Positions 49,781 through 57,420 of a stretch of DNA of 64,000 nucleotides are shown here, one piece after another. Source of the stretch: Rhodanobacter humi. GTDB lineage: Bacteria > Pseudomonadota > Gammaproteobacteria > Xanthomonadales > Rhodanobacteraceae. How positions within the stretch are numbered: position 1 is the stretch's first letter; each line of letters begins with the position of its first letter. The notes under the pieces were generated by a model. That model was given only the letters and a program-made list of their open reading frames with translations, did no database searches and was not told the DNA's origin. A program made the position numbers and the translations under genes. The DNA lies in NCBI RefSeq assembly GCF_041107455.1, contig NZ_JBGBPY010000001.1, positions 248,001 to 312,000 on the forward strand, in the 5' to 3' direction.

Positions 49781-49877
49781 CCGACAATCAAGCGCTTGCG
49801 TCATCCATTCCGCCCATTTTGCCTGATGCGCCCCGCTTGCGGCAGACTGCACGCCCACTCCATCCGGGCGTTGCCGC

Positions 49878-50327
49878 GTGAACCTTTCCCTGATGCTGGG
49901 CGTGTTCGCCCTGCTGGTGCTGGTCGTCGCGGCGGCTTGGGCGCTGTCCTCGCGCCGCTGGCAGAACCGGCGCGCCGCGGACCTGCAGCAATTGCTCGAC
50001 CTGGCCGACCGGCTGGAAACCGACCTGAAAAGCTGCCGCGCCGGCCTGGCACAGGCGCACGCGGTGATGGCGATCAACCCCGACCTGCCCGGCGCCAGCG
50101 AACAGGGCGCCCGCCAGGCGGTCGACGCCGGGCTGCAGGCGCTGCTGCGCCAGCGCATCTGGATCCGCGACCACGCCGCCCGCGCCAACCAGCATGAACT
50201 GGACGAGACCGCCGCCGCGATGCGCGCCAGCCGCGACCGCCTGCAACCGCTGCTGCAGGCGCTGAACGCCGCCCAGCGCGACCTGGACAGCGCGATGCGC
50301 GAACACATCCATCGCGACGCGGAATGA
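49878..50327 (+). CDS. Small single-pass membrane protein, unknown function
   Basis: A 149-residue protein that I do not recognise. It has one N-terminal hydrophobic helix (about 4-23, LMLGVFALLVLVVAAAWAL) and then a mostly helical, Leu/Ala/Gln-rich cytoplasmic or periplasmic domain with coiled-coil character (about 30-145). The start is GTG 49878; ATG 49893 would remove part of the helix. The stop overlaps the maf start (ATGA), so translation is coupled to maf, and it is divergent from the yceD promoter across 135 bases. Confidence 0.75.
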   Translation: MNLSLMLGVFALLVLVVAAAWALSSRRWQNRRAADLQQLLDLADRLETDLKSCRAGLAQAHAVMAINPDLPGASEQGARQAVDAGLQALLRQRIWIRDHAARANQHELDETAAAMRASRDRLQPLLQALNAAQRDLDSAMREHIHRDAE

Positions 50328-50911
50328 ACTCCACGCCCCGCATCGTGCTGGCCTCCACCTCGCGCTACCGCGCCGAACTGCTGCGCCGGCTGCTGCCGGC
50401 ATTCGAGCAGCGCGCGCCCGGCACCGACGAGGCCACCCTGCCCGGCGAAGCGCCGGACGCCCGCGCGGCGCGGCTCGCCCTCGCCAAGGCTGCGGCGGTT
50501 GCCGACGGCCTGCGCGATACGCTGGTGATCGGCTCCGACCAGGTCGCCGAACTGGACGGCGAAGTGCTGGACAAGCCCGGCAGCGTGGCGAACGCCCGCG
50601 CCCAGCTCGCCGCCAGCTCCGGTCGCGTGGTGCATTTCCACACCGCGCTGTGCCTGTTCGACACGCGCAGCGGCCAACACCAGCTGCATATCGACCACAC
50701 CCGCGCGCACTTCCGCGCGTTGAGCGCTACGGAAATCGAACGCTACGTGGCGCGCGAACAGCCGCTGGACTGCGCCGGCAGCTTCAAGTGCGAAGGCCTG
50801 GGCATCAGCCTGCTCGAGCGCATCGACAGCGAGGACCCCAGCGCGCTGATCGGTCTGCCGCTGATCGCGCTGGCCAGGCTGCTGCGCGCGACGGGTGTCG
50901 CCGTACCCTGA
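50324..50911 (+). CDS. Maf/YceF-type nucleoside triphosphate pyrophosphatase
   Basis: House-cleaning enzyme that hydrolyses modified nucleotides; YceF-type members prefer 7-methyl-GTP. The 195 residues show IVLASTSRYRAELLRRLLPAF (about 7-27), the phosphate-binding LVIGSDQVAELDGEVLDKPG (about 67-86) and SFKCEGLGISLLERIDSEDPS (about 152). The overlap with the preceding gene is four bases. In E. coli yceF is divergent from yceD-rpmF, the same layout as here. Confidence 0.93.
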   Translation: MNSTPRIVLASTSRYRAELLRRLLPAFEQRAPGTDEATLPGEAPDARAARLALAKAAAVADGLRDTLVIGSDQVAELDGEVLDKPGSVANARAQLAASSGRVVHFHTALCLFDTRSGQHQLHIDHTRAHFRALSATEIERYVAREQPLDCAGSFKCEGLGISLLERIDSEDPSALIGLPLIALARLLRATGVAVP

Positions 50912-50982
50912 AGCAAACCGGGGTACGCTGGCCGCAACCCCGTCGAACCGCTTCCCACCCACGCACGCCGCGAGCCCGACCG

Positions 50983-51930
50983 ATGAGCCAGCCCCTGCCC
51001 GTTCCCCCGCCCGCCGACGAACTGCGCCAGCGTCTCGCCGCCGCCGAGGCGCAGCTCAACCGCGTGGTGCTGGGCAAGGCACGGCAGGTGAAGCTGGCGC
51101 TGGCCTGCCTGGTCGCCGGCGGCCACTTGCTGCTGGAGGACGTGCCCGGCGTGGGCAAGACCACGCTGGCGCATGCGCTCGCCGCCAGCTTCGCGCTGGA
51201 ATTCCAGCGCGTGCAGTTCACCAGCGACCTGCTGCCTTCGGACATCCTCGGCGTCAGCGTGTACGAACGCGAGACCGGGCAATTCCGCTTCCATCCCGGC
51301 CCGATCTTCGGCGGCCTGCTGCTGGCCGACGAGATCAACCGCGCCACGCCGAAGACGCAGAGCGCGTTGCTGGAGGCGATGGCCGAGGGCCAGGTCACCG
51401 TGGACGGCCAGACCCATGCGCTGCCGCAGCCGTTCTTCGTGGTCGCCACGCAGAACCCGCTGGATCTCGCCGGCACCTTCCCGCTGCCCGATTCCCAGCT
51501 CGACCGCTTCATGCTGCGGCTGTCGCTGGACTACCCCGACCCCGCCGCCGAACGTGAACTGCTCACCGGCATCGACCGCCGCGACCTGCTGACCCGGCTG
51601 ATGCCGCAACTGGACGGCGCCGCCTTGCTCGCGCTGCGTCGGCAGGCGCAGGCGATCACCGCCAGCCCCGCCCTGCTCGACTACCTGCAGGCGCTGCTCG
51701 CCGCCAGTCGTCGCCATGCCGAGATCCGCACCGGGCTGTCGCCGCGCGCCGGCCTGTCACTGCTCGCCGCGGCCCGCGCCTGGGCGCTGCTGGACGGCCG
51801 CACCTACGTGCTGCCGGAAGACCTGCAGGTGCTGTTCGTGCCGCTGGCCGCGCACCGGCTGGTGACCGCGCGCGGCATCGGCGGCGAGGCGCTGGCGCGC
51901 CAGCTGCTCGCCGAGGTGGCGGTGGACTGA
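50983..51930 (+). CDS. MoxR-family AAA+ ATPase
   Basis: MoxR-type AAA+ chaperone-like ATPase of 315 residues. Walker A is LLEDVPGVGKTTLAHALA (about 50-67), Walker B LLLADEINRATPKTQSALLE (about 110-129), sensor 1 VVATQNP (about 155), plus the PLPDSQLDRFML stretch of the family. ATG 50983 gives the conserved start. It overlaps the DUF58 gene (TGATG). MoxR proteins with DUF58 partners are thought to help assemble or regulate envelope or metalloprotein complexes; the client here is not known. Confidence 0.93.
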   Translation: MSQPLPVPPPADELRQRLAAAEAQLNRVVLGKARQVKLALACLVAGGHLLLEDVPGVGKTTLAHALAASFALEFQRVQFTSDLLPSDILGVSVYERETGQFRFHPGPIFGGLLLADEINRATPKTQSALLEAMAEGQVTVDGQTHALPQPFFVVATQNPLDLAGTFPLPDSQLDRFMLRLSLDYPDPAAERELLTGIDRRDLLTRLMPQLDGAALLALRRQAQAITASPALLDYLQALLAASRRHAEIRTGLSPRAGLSLLAAARAWALLDGRTYVLPEDLQVLFVPLAAHRLVTARGIGGEALARQLLAEVAVD

Positions 51931-52889
51931 TGCGCTCCAACCTGCGCCGGCTCGCGCAACGCGCCAGAGTCCGGGCCGAACGCCGCCTGCCCGCGCTCAC
52001 CCGCCTGCGCCAGCCCGAGCCGCTGCCGATCGAACTGGGCCGGCGCCGCATCTACATCGTGCCCACCGCGTTCGGGCTCGGCTTCGGCGTGTTGCTGCTG
52101 GTGATGCTGGTCGGCGCACTGAACTACGCCAACAACGCGGCGCTGCTGCTGACCTGCATGCTGGGCGCGGCGACCGCCGCGAGCATGCTGCTCGCGTTCC
52201 GCACGCTGGATGGCCTGTCGTTGCGCGGCATCCGCGCCGGCCATGCCGTCGCCGGCGAGCCGCTGGAACTGGTGCTGGATTTCGCGGCGCAGCGTCCGCG
52301 CGAGTCAGTACGACTCGACTGTGCCGGCGAGTCGCTGGCCTTCGCCGTGCAGGGCACCACGGAACTGCGCCTGCGCCTGGCCACCACCCGGCGGGGCTGG
52401 CTGGCCCTGCCGCGGTTCAAGCTCTGGAGCACCTGGCCACTGGGCCTGTTCCGCGCCTGGAGCTGGCTGCATCCGCAGCAGTCCGTGCTGGTCTGGCCGC
52501 GACCGGAAGCCGCCGGTCCACCGCCGGTGCTGCCGGGCGACGCGCGCGAATGCCTGCGTCCGCAGGCAGGCGAGGAACTGGCCGCGCTGCGCGACTACCG
52601 CCGCGGCGACGCGCCCCGGCACATCGCATGGAAAGCCAGCGCCCGCCACCACGACCTGCTGGTCAAGGATTTCGACCGCCCGGAGCCGCGCGAGACCTGG
52701 CGCCTGGAGTGGGATGCGCTGCGCACGCTGGATCGCGAGGCACGCATCGCCCGGCTGGCGCGCTGGCTGGGCGATGCGGAGGCGCAAGGCCGGCGCTACA
52801 GCCTGCAGCTGCCGAACGAGCGCATCGACATCGGCAGCGGCCCGGCCCACTACGCGCGCTGCATGAGCGCGCTGGCGGTGTTGCCGTGA
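51930..52889 (+). CDS. DUF58 membrane protein
   Basis: A 319-residue DUF58 protein with two adjacent membrane helices (about 45-90, TAFGLGFGVLLLVMLVGALN and AALLLTCMLGAATAASMLLA) and a cytoplasmic-side beta-rich domain ending in the DUF58 signature LRDYRRGDAPRHIAWKASAR (about 222-241). It probably has a diverged vWA-like fold. It overlaps the MoxR gene at its start and the transglutaminase gene at its end, so the three are one translational series. Confidence 0.92.
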   Translation: MRSNLRRLAQRARVRAERRLPALTRLRQPEPLPIELGRRRIYIVPTAFGLGFGVLLLVMLVGALNYANNAALLLTCMLGAATAASMLLAFRTLDGLSLRGIRAGHAVAGEPLELVLDFAAQRPRESVRLDCAGESLAFAVQGTTELRLRLATTRRGWLALPRFKLWSTWPLGLFRAWSWLHPQQSVLVWPRPEAAGPPPVLPGDARECLRPQAGEELAALRDYRRGDAPRHIAWKASARHHDLLVKDFDRPEPRETWRLEWDALRTLDREARIARLARWLGDAEAQGRRYSLQLPNERIDIGSGPAHYARCMSALAVLP

Positions 52890-54841
52890 CGAAGTCAGCC
52901 GCCACGCCGCTGGACCCACGCAGCTTCGACCTGGTCGCGTTCGGCCTCGCCGCCGTGCTGGCGCTGCACGCACCGCACCTGCCGTGGTGGCTGGGCGTCA
53001 CGCTGGCGAGCATCCTCGGCCTGCGCTGGTGGCAGCGCCGCCGCCAGCGTGCACGCACGCCGGCCTGGCTGAAGTTGCCGCTGCTGGCCGCGCTGCTGCT
53101 GTCCATCGTGAGCTGGTACGGCAACCTGTTCGGCCAGGCGCCGGGCGCCGCGCTGGCGGTGGGCCTGCTGGTGCTGAAGCTGCTGGAAACCGAGACCGCG
53201 CGCGACGCCCGCGTGGGCATGAGCTTCGCCTGCTTCACCCTGATGGCCGCGCTGCTGTTCGACCAGAGCCTCACCGCCACCACCACGGTGGCGCTGGGCC
53301 TGCTGCCGCCGCTGGCCGCGCTGCGTTCGCTGGAGCCGGGCCGGCGCGCGCCCCCGGCACTGTGGCGCGAACTGCTGCCCGGCCTCGGCCTGCTGGCCGC
53401 CGCGTTGCCGCTGGCCCTGCTCGCCTTCCTGCTGTTGCCGCGGCTCAACTCGCCGTTGTGGGGGGCCCCGAACACCGGCGAACAACGCACCGGCCTCAGC
53501 GACCGCATGACGCCGGCCGGCTTCACCCAGTTGCTGGTCGACGACAGCCCCGCGCTGCGGGTGAGCTTCGACGGCCCGCCGCCACCGCCCGACCTGCGCT
53601 ATTTCCGTGCCTACGTGATGGGCCATTACGACGGCAGCAGCTGGACCTACCGCGACGCGGCCAACCAGCCGCCGGTACCGGTCGAGGCCGCGCAAACCAT
53701 CCGCTACCACGTCAGCCTGGAACCGACCCGGCAACGCGTGCTGCCCACGCTGGACGTGCCGCTGGCCGCGCCGCCCGGCGCCAGCCTGCGCCGCGACCGC
53801 GAGGTGATCGCCGACAAGCCGGTGGACAGCTTGCGCGACTACACGCTGGAATCCGCCACCCGCTACCGGCTGGAGCCGCAGCTCGGCCGCCACCGTGCCC
53901 GCTGGCTGCAACTGCCCGCCGGCTTCGACCCGCGCACGCTGGCGCTGGGTCGCTCATGGCGGGCGCGTTACGGCAGCGACGATGCCGCCATCGTGCAGGC
54001 CGCGCTGGCGCTGTTCCGCGACGGCGGCTTCCGCTACACGCTGGCGCCCGCGCCGCTGGGCCGCGACGCGATGGACGATTTCCTGTTCGACACCCGCGAA
54101 GGTTTCTGCGAGCACTACTCGTCCGCGTTCACCGTGCTGATGCGCGCCGCCGGCATTCCCGCCCGCGTGGTCACCGGCTACCAGGGCGGCTACTGGAACG
54201 CGCTGGGCGGTTACCTGCTGGTGCGCAATTCCGACGCGCACGCCTGGAGCGAGGTCTGGCTGGCCGGTCGCGGCTGGGTACGGGTCGACCCCACCGCCGC
54301 GGTGCGCCCGCAGCGCATCAGCCAGGGTGCCGCCGCCGCGGTGCCAGGCCAGCTGCCTTGGTACCAGAGCGGCTGGCTGCAGTCGATGCGCAACCGCTGG
54401 GACATCGTCAACCGCTGGTGGAACCTGGGCGTTAACGGTTTCGACGCACTGCGCCAGCGCGGGCTGCTGAAGCCGTTCGGCATCCGCGACGCGGATCCCT
54501 CCACGCTGGCGCTGCTGCTGGCCGTGGCCTGCGTGCTGGCGATGGCCGCCGGCTTGGCGTGGGTGTGGCGGCGGCGCGAACCGGAAGACCCCGCGCGCAT
54601 CGCGCTGCGCCAACTGGAACGCAAGCTGGCGCGGCAGGGCGTGGCACGGCAGGCTGGCGAAGGACCGCGGGACTACCTGCAACGCGCCGCCCGCATGTTG
54701 CCGGCGCAACACGACAGGCTGACCGAACTGATGCACCGTTATCTCGAACTGCGCTATGCCCATCCCGAGCCGACGTCTGAATCCCTCCGCGCACTGCAAC
54801 GCGCGGTACGGGATTTTCCTGTCGTCCGCATGGTCAAATGA
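52886..54841 (+). CDS. TgpA-type transmembrane transglutaminase
   Basis: Inner-membrane protein of 651 residues with about six N-terminal helices (about 15-190), a periplasmic transglutaminase core and a C-terminal helix (about 545-570) with a cytoplasmic DUF4129-like tail. The catalytic Cys is in TREGFCEHYSSAF (about 410), His in SDAHAWSEVW (about 453) and Asp in VRVDPTAAV (about 468). The relative in Pseudomonas, TgpA, is essential and envelope-linked. The start is GTG 52886, in a GTGA overlap with the DUF58 stop. The natural substrate is unknown. Confidence 0.92.
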   Translation: MTKSAATPLDPRSFDLVAFGLAAVLALHAPHLPWWLGVTLASILGLRWWQRRRQRARTPAWLKLPLLAALLLSIVSWYGNLFGQAPGAALAVGLLVLKLLETETARDARVGMSFACFTLMAALLFDQSLTATTTVALGLLPPLAALRSLEPGRRAPPALWRELLPGLGLLAAALPLALLAFLLLPRLNSPLWGAPNTGEQRTGLSDRMTPAGFTQLLVDDSPALRVSFDGPPPPPDLRYFRAYVMGHYDGSSWTYRDAANQPPVPVEAAQTIRYHVSLEPTRQRVLPTLDVPLAAPPGASLRRDREVIADKPVDSLRDYTLESATRYRLEPQLGRHRARWLQLPAGFDPRTLALGRSWRARYGSDDAAIVQAALALFRDGGFRYTLAPAPLGRDAMDDFLFDTREGFCEHYSSAFTVLMRAAGIPARVVTGYQGGYWNALGGYLLVRNSDAHAWSEVWLAGRGWVRVDPTAAVRPQRISQGAAAAVPGQLPWYQSGWLQSMRNRWDIVNRWWNLGVNGFDALRQRGLLKPFGIRDADPSTLALLLAVACVLAMAAGLAWVWRRREPEDPARIALRQLERKLARQGVARQAGEGPRDYLQRAARMLPAQHDRLTELMHRYLELRYAHPEPTSESLRALQRAVRDFPVVRMVK

Positions 54842-54888
54842 GCGTTGATAGGGTTGTGCACACAAACATCCATGATGGAGATACCGCC

Positions 54889-55491
54889 ATGTCCCTCTAC
54901 CGTCCCCTCGCGCTAGTCGCGGCCGCTGCCCTGCTGGGCGGCTGCGCGACCATTCCGCAACCGCTGCAAGGCAACTACACCGCCATCTCCAGCGCCGCCG
55001 CCCAGCAGGGTGGCGCCGGGGGCACCCAGGTGCGCTGGGGTGGCGAGATCATCAAGACCGAGCCGGGCCCGCAGCAAACCTGCTTCTACATCCTGGCGCG
55101 TCCGCTCGACAGCCAGGCGCGGCCGGAGCTGGGCCGTTCGGGCGGCGACCAGGGCCGCTTCGTGGCCTGCCACAGCGGTTTCTACGATCCGGAAGTGTTC
55201 AGCCGCGGCCGCGAGCTGACCGTGACCGGCACCATCCACGGCACGGTGACGCAGAAGGTGGGCGACTACGACTACCCCTATCCGCGCGTGGAAGCGAACG
55301 TGGTGTACCTGTGGCCGAAGCGCCCGGTGTATGTGAACACGCCCTACCCGCCGGGCTTCTACGACCCGTTCTGGGGCCCGGGTTGGGGTCCGTGGGGTGG
55401 CTACGGTTACGGTTATCCGTACTACTGGAATCGCCCGCGCGTGATCGTGGTGCGCCCTGCGCCGCCTCCGCCGCCCCCGTCGGGCAAGTGA
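54889..55491 (+). CDS. Slp-family outer-membrane lipoprotein
   Basis: A 200-residue lipoprotein of the Slp (starvation-inducible) family. The signal peptide ends in the lipobox LLGGC, so Cys19 is lipidated, followed by ATIPQPLQGNYTAISS. The Slp-like core includes VRWGGEIIKTEPGPQQTCFY and VTGTIHGTVTQKVGDYDYPYP. The C-terminal third is Gly/Tyr/Trp/Pro-rich (about 160-200) and ends in a proline run, probably a disordered surface segment. ATG 54889 follows GGAG with an 8-base gap; a start at 54838 overlapping the transglutaminase end is rejected because it precedes the signal peptide. Confidence 0.88.
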   Translation: MSLYRPLALVAAAALLGGCATIPQPLQGNYTAISSAAAQQGGAGGTQVRWGGEIIKTEPGPQQTCFYILARPLDSQARPELGRSGGDQGRFVACHSGFYDPEVFSRGRELTVTGTIHGTVTQKVGDYDYPYPRVEANVVYLWPKRPVYVNTPYPPGFYDPFWGPGWGPWGGYGYGYPYYWNRPRVIVVRPAPPPPPPSGK

Positions 55492-55493
55492 CC

Positions 55494-55538
55494 GCAGCAA
55501 CGGAAACGCCGGCCATTGGCCGGCGTTTCCGTTGCTGC
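55494..55538. terminator. Bidirectional terminator between slp-like gene and HIT gene
   Basis: A perfect 21-bp stem with a 3-base loop (arms 55494-55514 and 55518-55538; core CGGAAACGCCGGCC). It lies between convergent genes and can serve both strands. Confidence 0.82.
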
Positions 55539-55552
55539 CCATGAAAGATCGC

Positions 55553-55897
55553 TCAGCCCGGTGGCCAATGCATGTGCCGGCCGCCCAGCAGGTGCACGTG
55601 CAGGTGGAACACGGTTTGGCCACCGTATTCGTTGCAGTTGATCACGGTGCGATAGCCCTGCGCGGCAAAACCTTCGCGCTTCGCGTAATCGGCGGCGGCC
55701 AGCAGCAGGCGACCCAGCAGCGCCGCATCCTCCGGCGTGGCGTCGTCCAGCGTGGCGACCGGTTTCTTCGGGATGAACAGCACGTGCACCGGCGCCTGCG
55801 GGTTCACGTCGCGGAAGGCCAGCAGTTCGTCGTTCTCCCAGACGATGTCGGCCGGGATCTCGCGCCGGATGATCTTGCCGAAGATGGTGTCGCCCAT
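55553..55897 (-). CDS. HIT-family nucleotide-binding protein (HinT-like)
   Basis: Histidine-triad hydrolase of 114 residues, of the HinT group that cleaves AMP-linked or aminoacyl-adenylate compounds. It has DTIFGKIIRREIPADIVWEN at the start and the triad HLHVHLLGGR near residue 98 (catalytic His second in HVH). ATG 55897. The stop is near the convergent terminator. Confidence 0.96.
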   Translation of the reverse strand: MGDTIFGKIIRREIPADIVWENDELLAFRDVNPQAPVHVLFIPKKPVATLDDATPEDAALLGRLLLAAADYAKREGFAAQGYRTVINCNEYGGQTVFHLHVHLLGGRHMHWPPG

Positions 55898-55914
55898 GTC
55901 GTTCTTCTCCGCGG

Positions 55915-56331
55915 TTACAGACGCAGCAGCATACCGTGCGCGGCCGGCGCCACCCGCTTGAAGCCGAACTGCTCGTAGAGCCGGAAAGCGGTGCCGTCAG
56001 CGATCAGGCCGACCATTGCCCGCGCCGGCGCCCGTGCGTGCAGTTGCTCGACCAGCGCGGCCATGATGTGCCGGCCCCAGCCGCGTCCCTGCCAGGCCGG
56101 CGCCACCGCGATGTCGACCACGAACAGGCCACCGTCGCCGACGATGCGGCCCATGCCGATCAGTTCGCCGTCATGGCGCATGCACACCGCGCACCAGCTC
56201 GCCGGCAAGCCGGTCGCCGCGCCCTCGGCGGTCATGGCGCTCAGTCCCGCCGCGACGCGCAGCGCGCGGTATTCCTCGATGGCGGGGATTTCCAGCCTGA
56301 GCTCGGGCTCGCGGACGTCGTTCGCGCTCAT
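55915..56331 (-). CDS. GNAT-family N-acetyltransferase
   Basis: A 138-residue GCN5-related acetyltransferase. Acetyl-CoA binding is shown by VVDIAVAPAWQGRGWGRHIM (motif A, about 70-90), and the C-terminal YEQFGFKRV motif is present. The substrate cannot be inferred. ATG 56331 lies 11 bases after the recR stop; the same strand as recR and HIT suggests one transcript. Confidence 0.9.
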   Translation of the reverse strand: MSANDVREPELRLEIPAIEEYRALRVAAGLSAMTAEGAATGLPASWCAVCMRHDGELIGMGRIVGDGGLFVVDIAVAPAWQGRGWGRHIMAALVEQLHARAPARAMVGLIADGTAFRLYEQFGFKRVAPAAHGMLLRL

Positions 56332-56342
56332 CGGCACCCCGC

Positions 56343-56942
56343 TCACTCCAGCAATTGGCGGCCGCCGAAGGCGTGCGCCAGCGTGCCGCGGTCCACGAAT
56401 TCCAGCTCGCCGCCCAGCGGCACGCCATGCGCCAGCCGGGTCGGCCGCACGCCACCGGCACGGGCCAGTTGCGCGAGGTAGTGCGCGGTGGCTTCGCCTT
56501 CCACGGTGGGGTTGGTGGCGATGATGAGTTCCTCCACCTCGCCCTCGCCCAGCCGCTGCGCCAACTGCGGCAGGCCCAGTTCCTCCGGCCCCAGCCCGTC
56601 CAGCGGCGACAGCCGGCCATGCAGCACGAAGTACTGGCCGCGATAGCCCGTGGCCTGCTCGATCGCGGCCAAATCCACCGGCGACTCCACCACGCACAGC
56701 AACTGGCGGTCGCGGCTGCTGCCCGCGCAGATCGTGCACAACGGCTCCTCGCTGAAGTTGCGGCAGCGCCCGCAATGCCCGATGCGCTGCATCGCCTCGC
56801 GCAACGCATCGGCCAGCTTCAACCCGCGCTCGCGGTCCCGCTCCAGCAGATGGAACGCCATCCGCTGCGCACTCTTGCCGCCCACGCCGGGCAGGCAGCG
56901 CAGCGCTTCGATCAGATTGGCAAGAAGTGGGGAACTGGACAT
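56343..56942 (-). CDS. recR: Recombination protein RecR
   Basis: RecFOR pathway protein that loads RecA at gaps. The 199 residues show the helix-hairpin-helix ([20 protein letters not shown]), the zinc finger [16 protein letters not shown] (about 57-72) and the Toprim domain [15 protein letters not shown] with [20 protein letters not shown] 56942. It follows ybaB across a gap with a large inverted repeat. Confidence 0.98.
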   Translation of the reverse strand: MSSSPLLANLIEALRCLPGVGGKSAQRMAFHLLERDRERGLKLADALREAMQRIGHCGRCRNFSEEPLCTICAGSSRDRQLLCVVESPVDLAAIEQATGYRGQYFVLHGRLSPLDGLGPEELGLPQLAQRLGEGEVEELIIATNPTVEGEATAHYLAQLARAGGVRPTRLAHGVPLGGELEFVDRGTLAHAFGGRQLLE

Positions 56943-56967
56943 CGGCGAACCCTGAAAAGCACCTCGA

Positions 56968-57047
56968 CGTCATTCCCGCGAAAGCGGGAATCCATTTTCC
57001 GTCTCGCAAGATCGCCCCGATGGATTCCCGCTTTCGCGGGAATGACG
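56968..57047. repeat. dRS3-like inverted repeat pair
   Basis: Two 27-base arms (56968-56994 and 57021-57047) are exact reverse complements, each containing ATTCCCGCGAAAGCGGGAAT or its complement. The core ATTCCC-N8-GGGAAT is the dRS3 consensus known from Neisseria, where it serves as a site for filamentous-phage insertion. It lies between ybaB and recR. No phage gene is present in the window. Confidence 0.85.
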
Positions 57048-57080
57048 CCTATCAAAAATGGGGCTGGCTGAGCCAGCCCT

Positions 57081-57404
57081 TCAGAACGGCATCTTGAAGC
57101 CCGGCGGCAAGCTCATGCCAGCGGTGACACCACCCATCTTGTCGCGGCTGGCCTGGGCCACCTTGTTCACCGCGTCGTTGATCGCGGCGGCGACCAGGTC
57201 CTCGGCCATCTCGGGATCGTCGGCGAAGGTCTGGCGGTCGATGCTCACCTTGCGCACCTCGTGCGCGCCGCTCATGGTCACGCTCACCAGGCCGCCGCCG
57301 GCGCTGCCGGTGACTTCCAGCTTCGCGATCTCCTCCTGCGCACGCTTCATGTCTTCCTGCATGCGCTGGGCCTGCTGCATCAGCTGGCCGATCTGACCTC
57401 TCAT
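57081..57404 (-). CDS. ybaB: YbaB/EbfC nucleoid-associated protein
   Basis: Small DNA-binding dimer of the YbaB/EbfC family, 107 residues. It begins MRGQIGQLMQQAQRMQEDMK, has the central SAGGGLVSVTMSGAHEVRKV and ends LPPGFKMPF. The gene sits 16 bases after dnaX and before recR, the widely conserved order. Confidence 0.97.
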   Translation of the reverse strand: MRGQIGQLMQQAQRMQEDMKRAQEEIAKLEVTGSAGGGLVSVTMSGAHEVRKVSIDRQTFADDPEMAEDLVAAAINDAVNKVAQASRDKMGGVTAGMSLPPGFKMPF

Positions 57405-57420
57405 ACCGCTAACTCCGTCA

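Noticed and set aside
54838-54888. Slp lipoprotein start overlapping the transglutaminase stop
   Set aside because: It would put 17 polar residues before the signal peptide and lipobox; ATG 54889 has a ribosome site and gives a normal lipoprotein signal.
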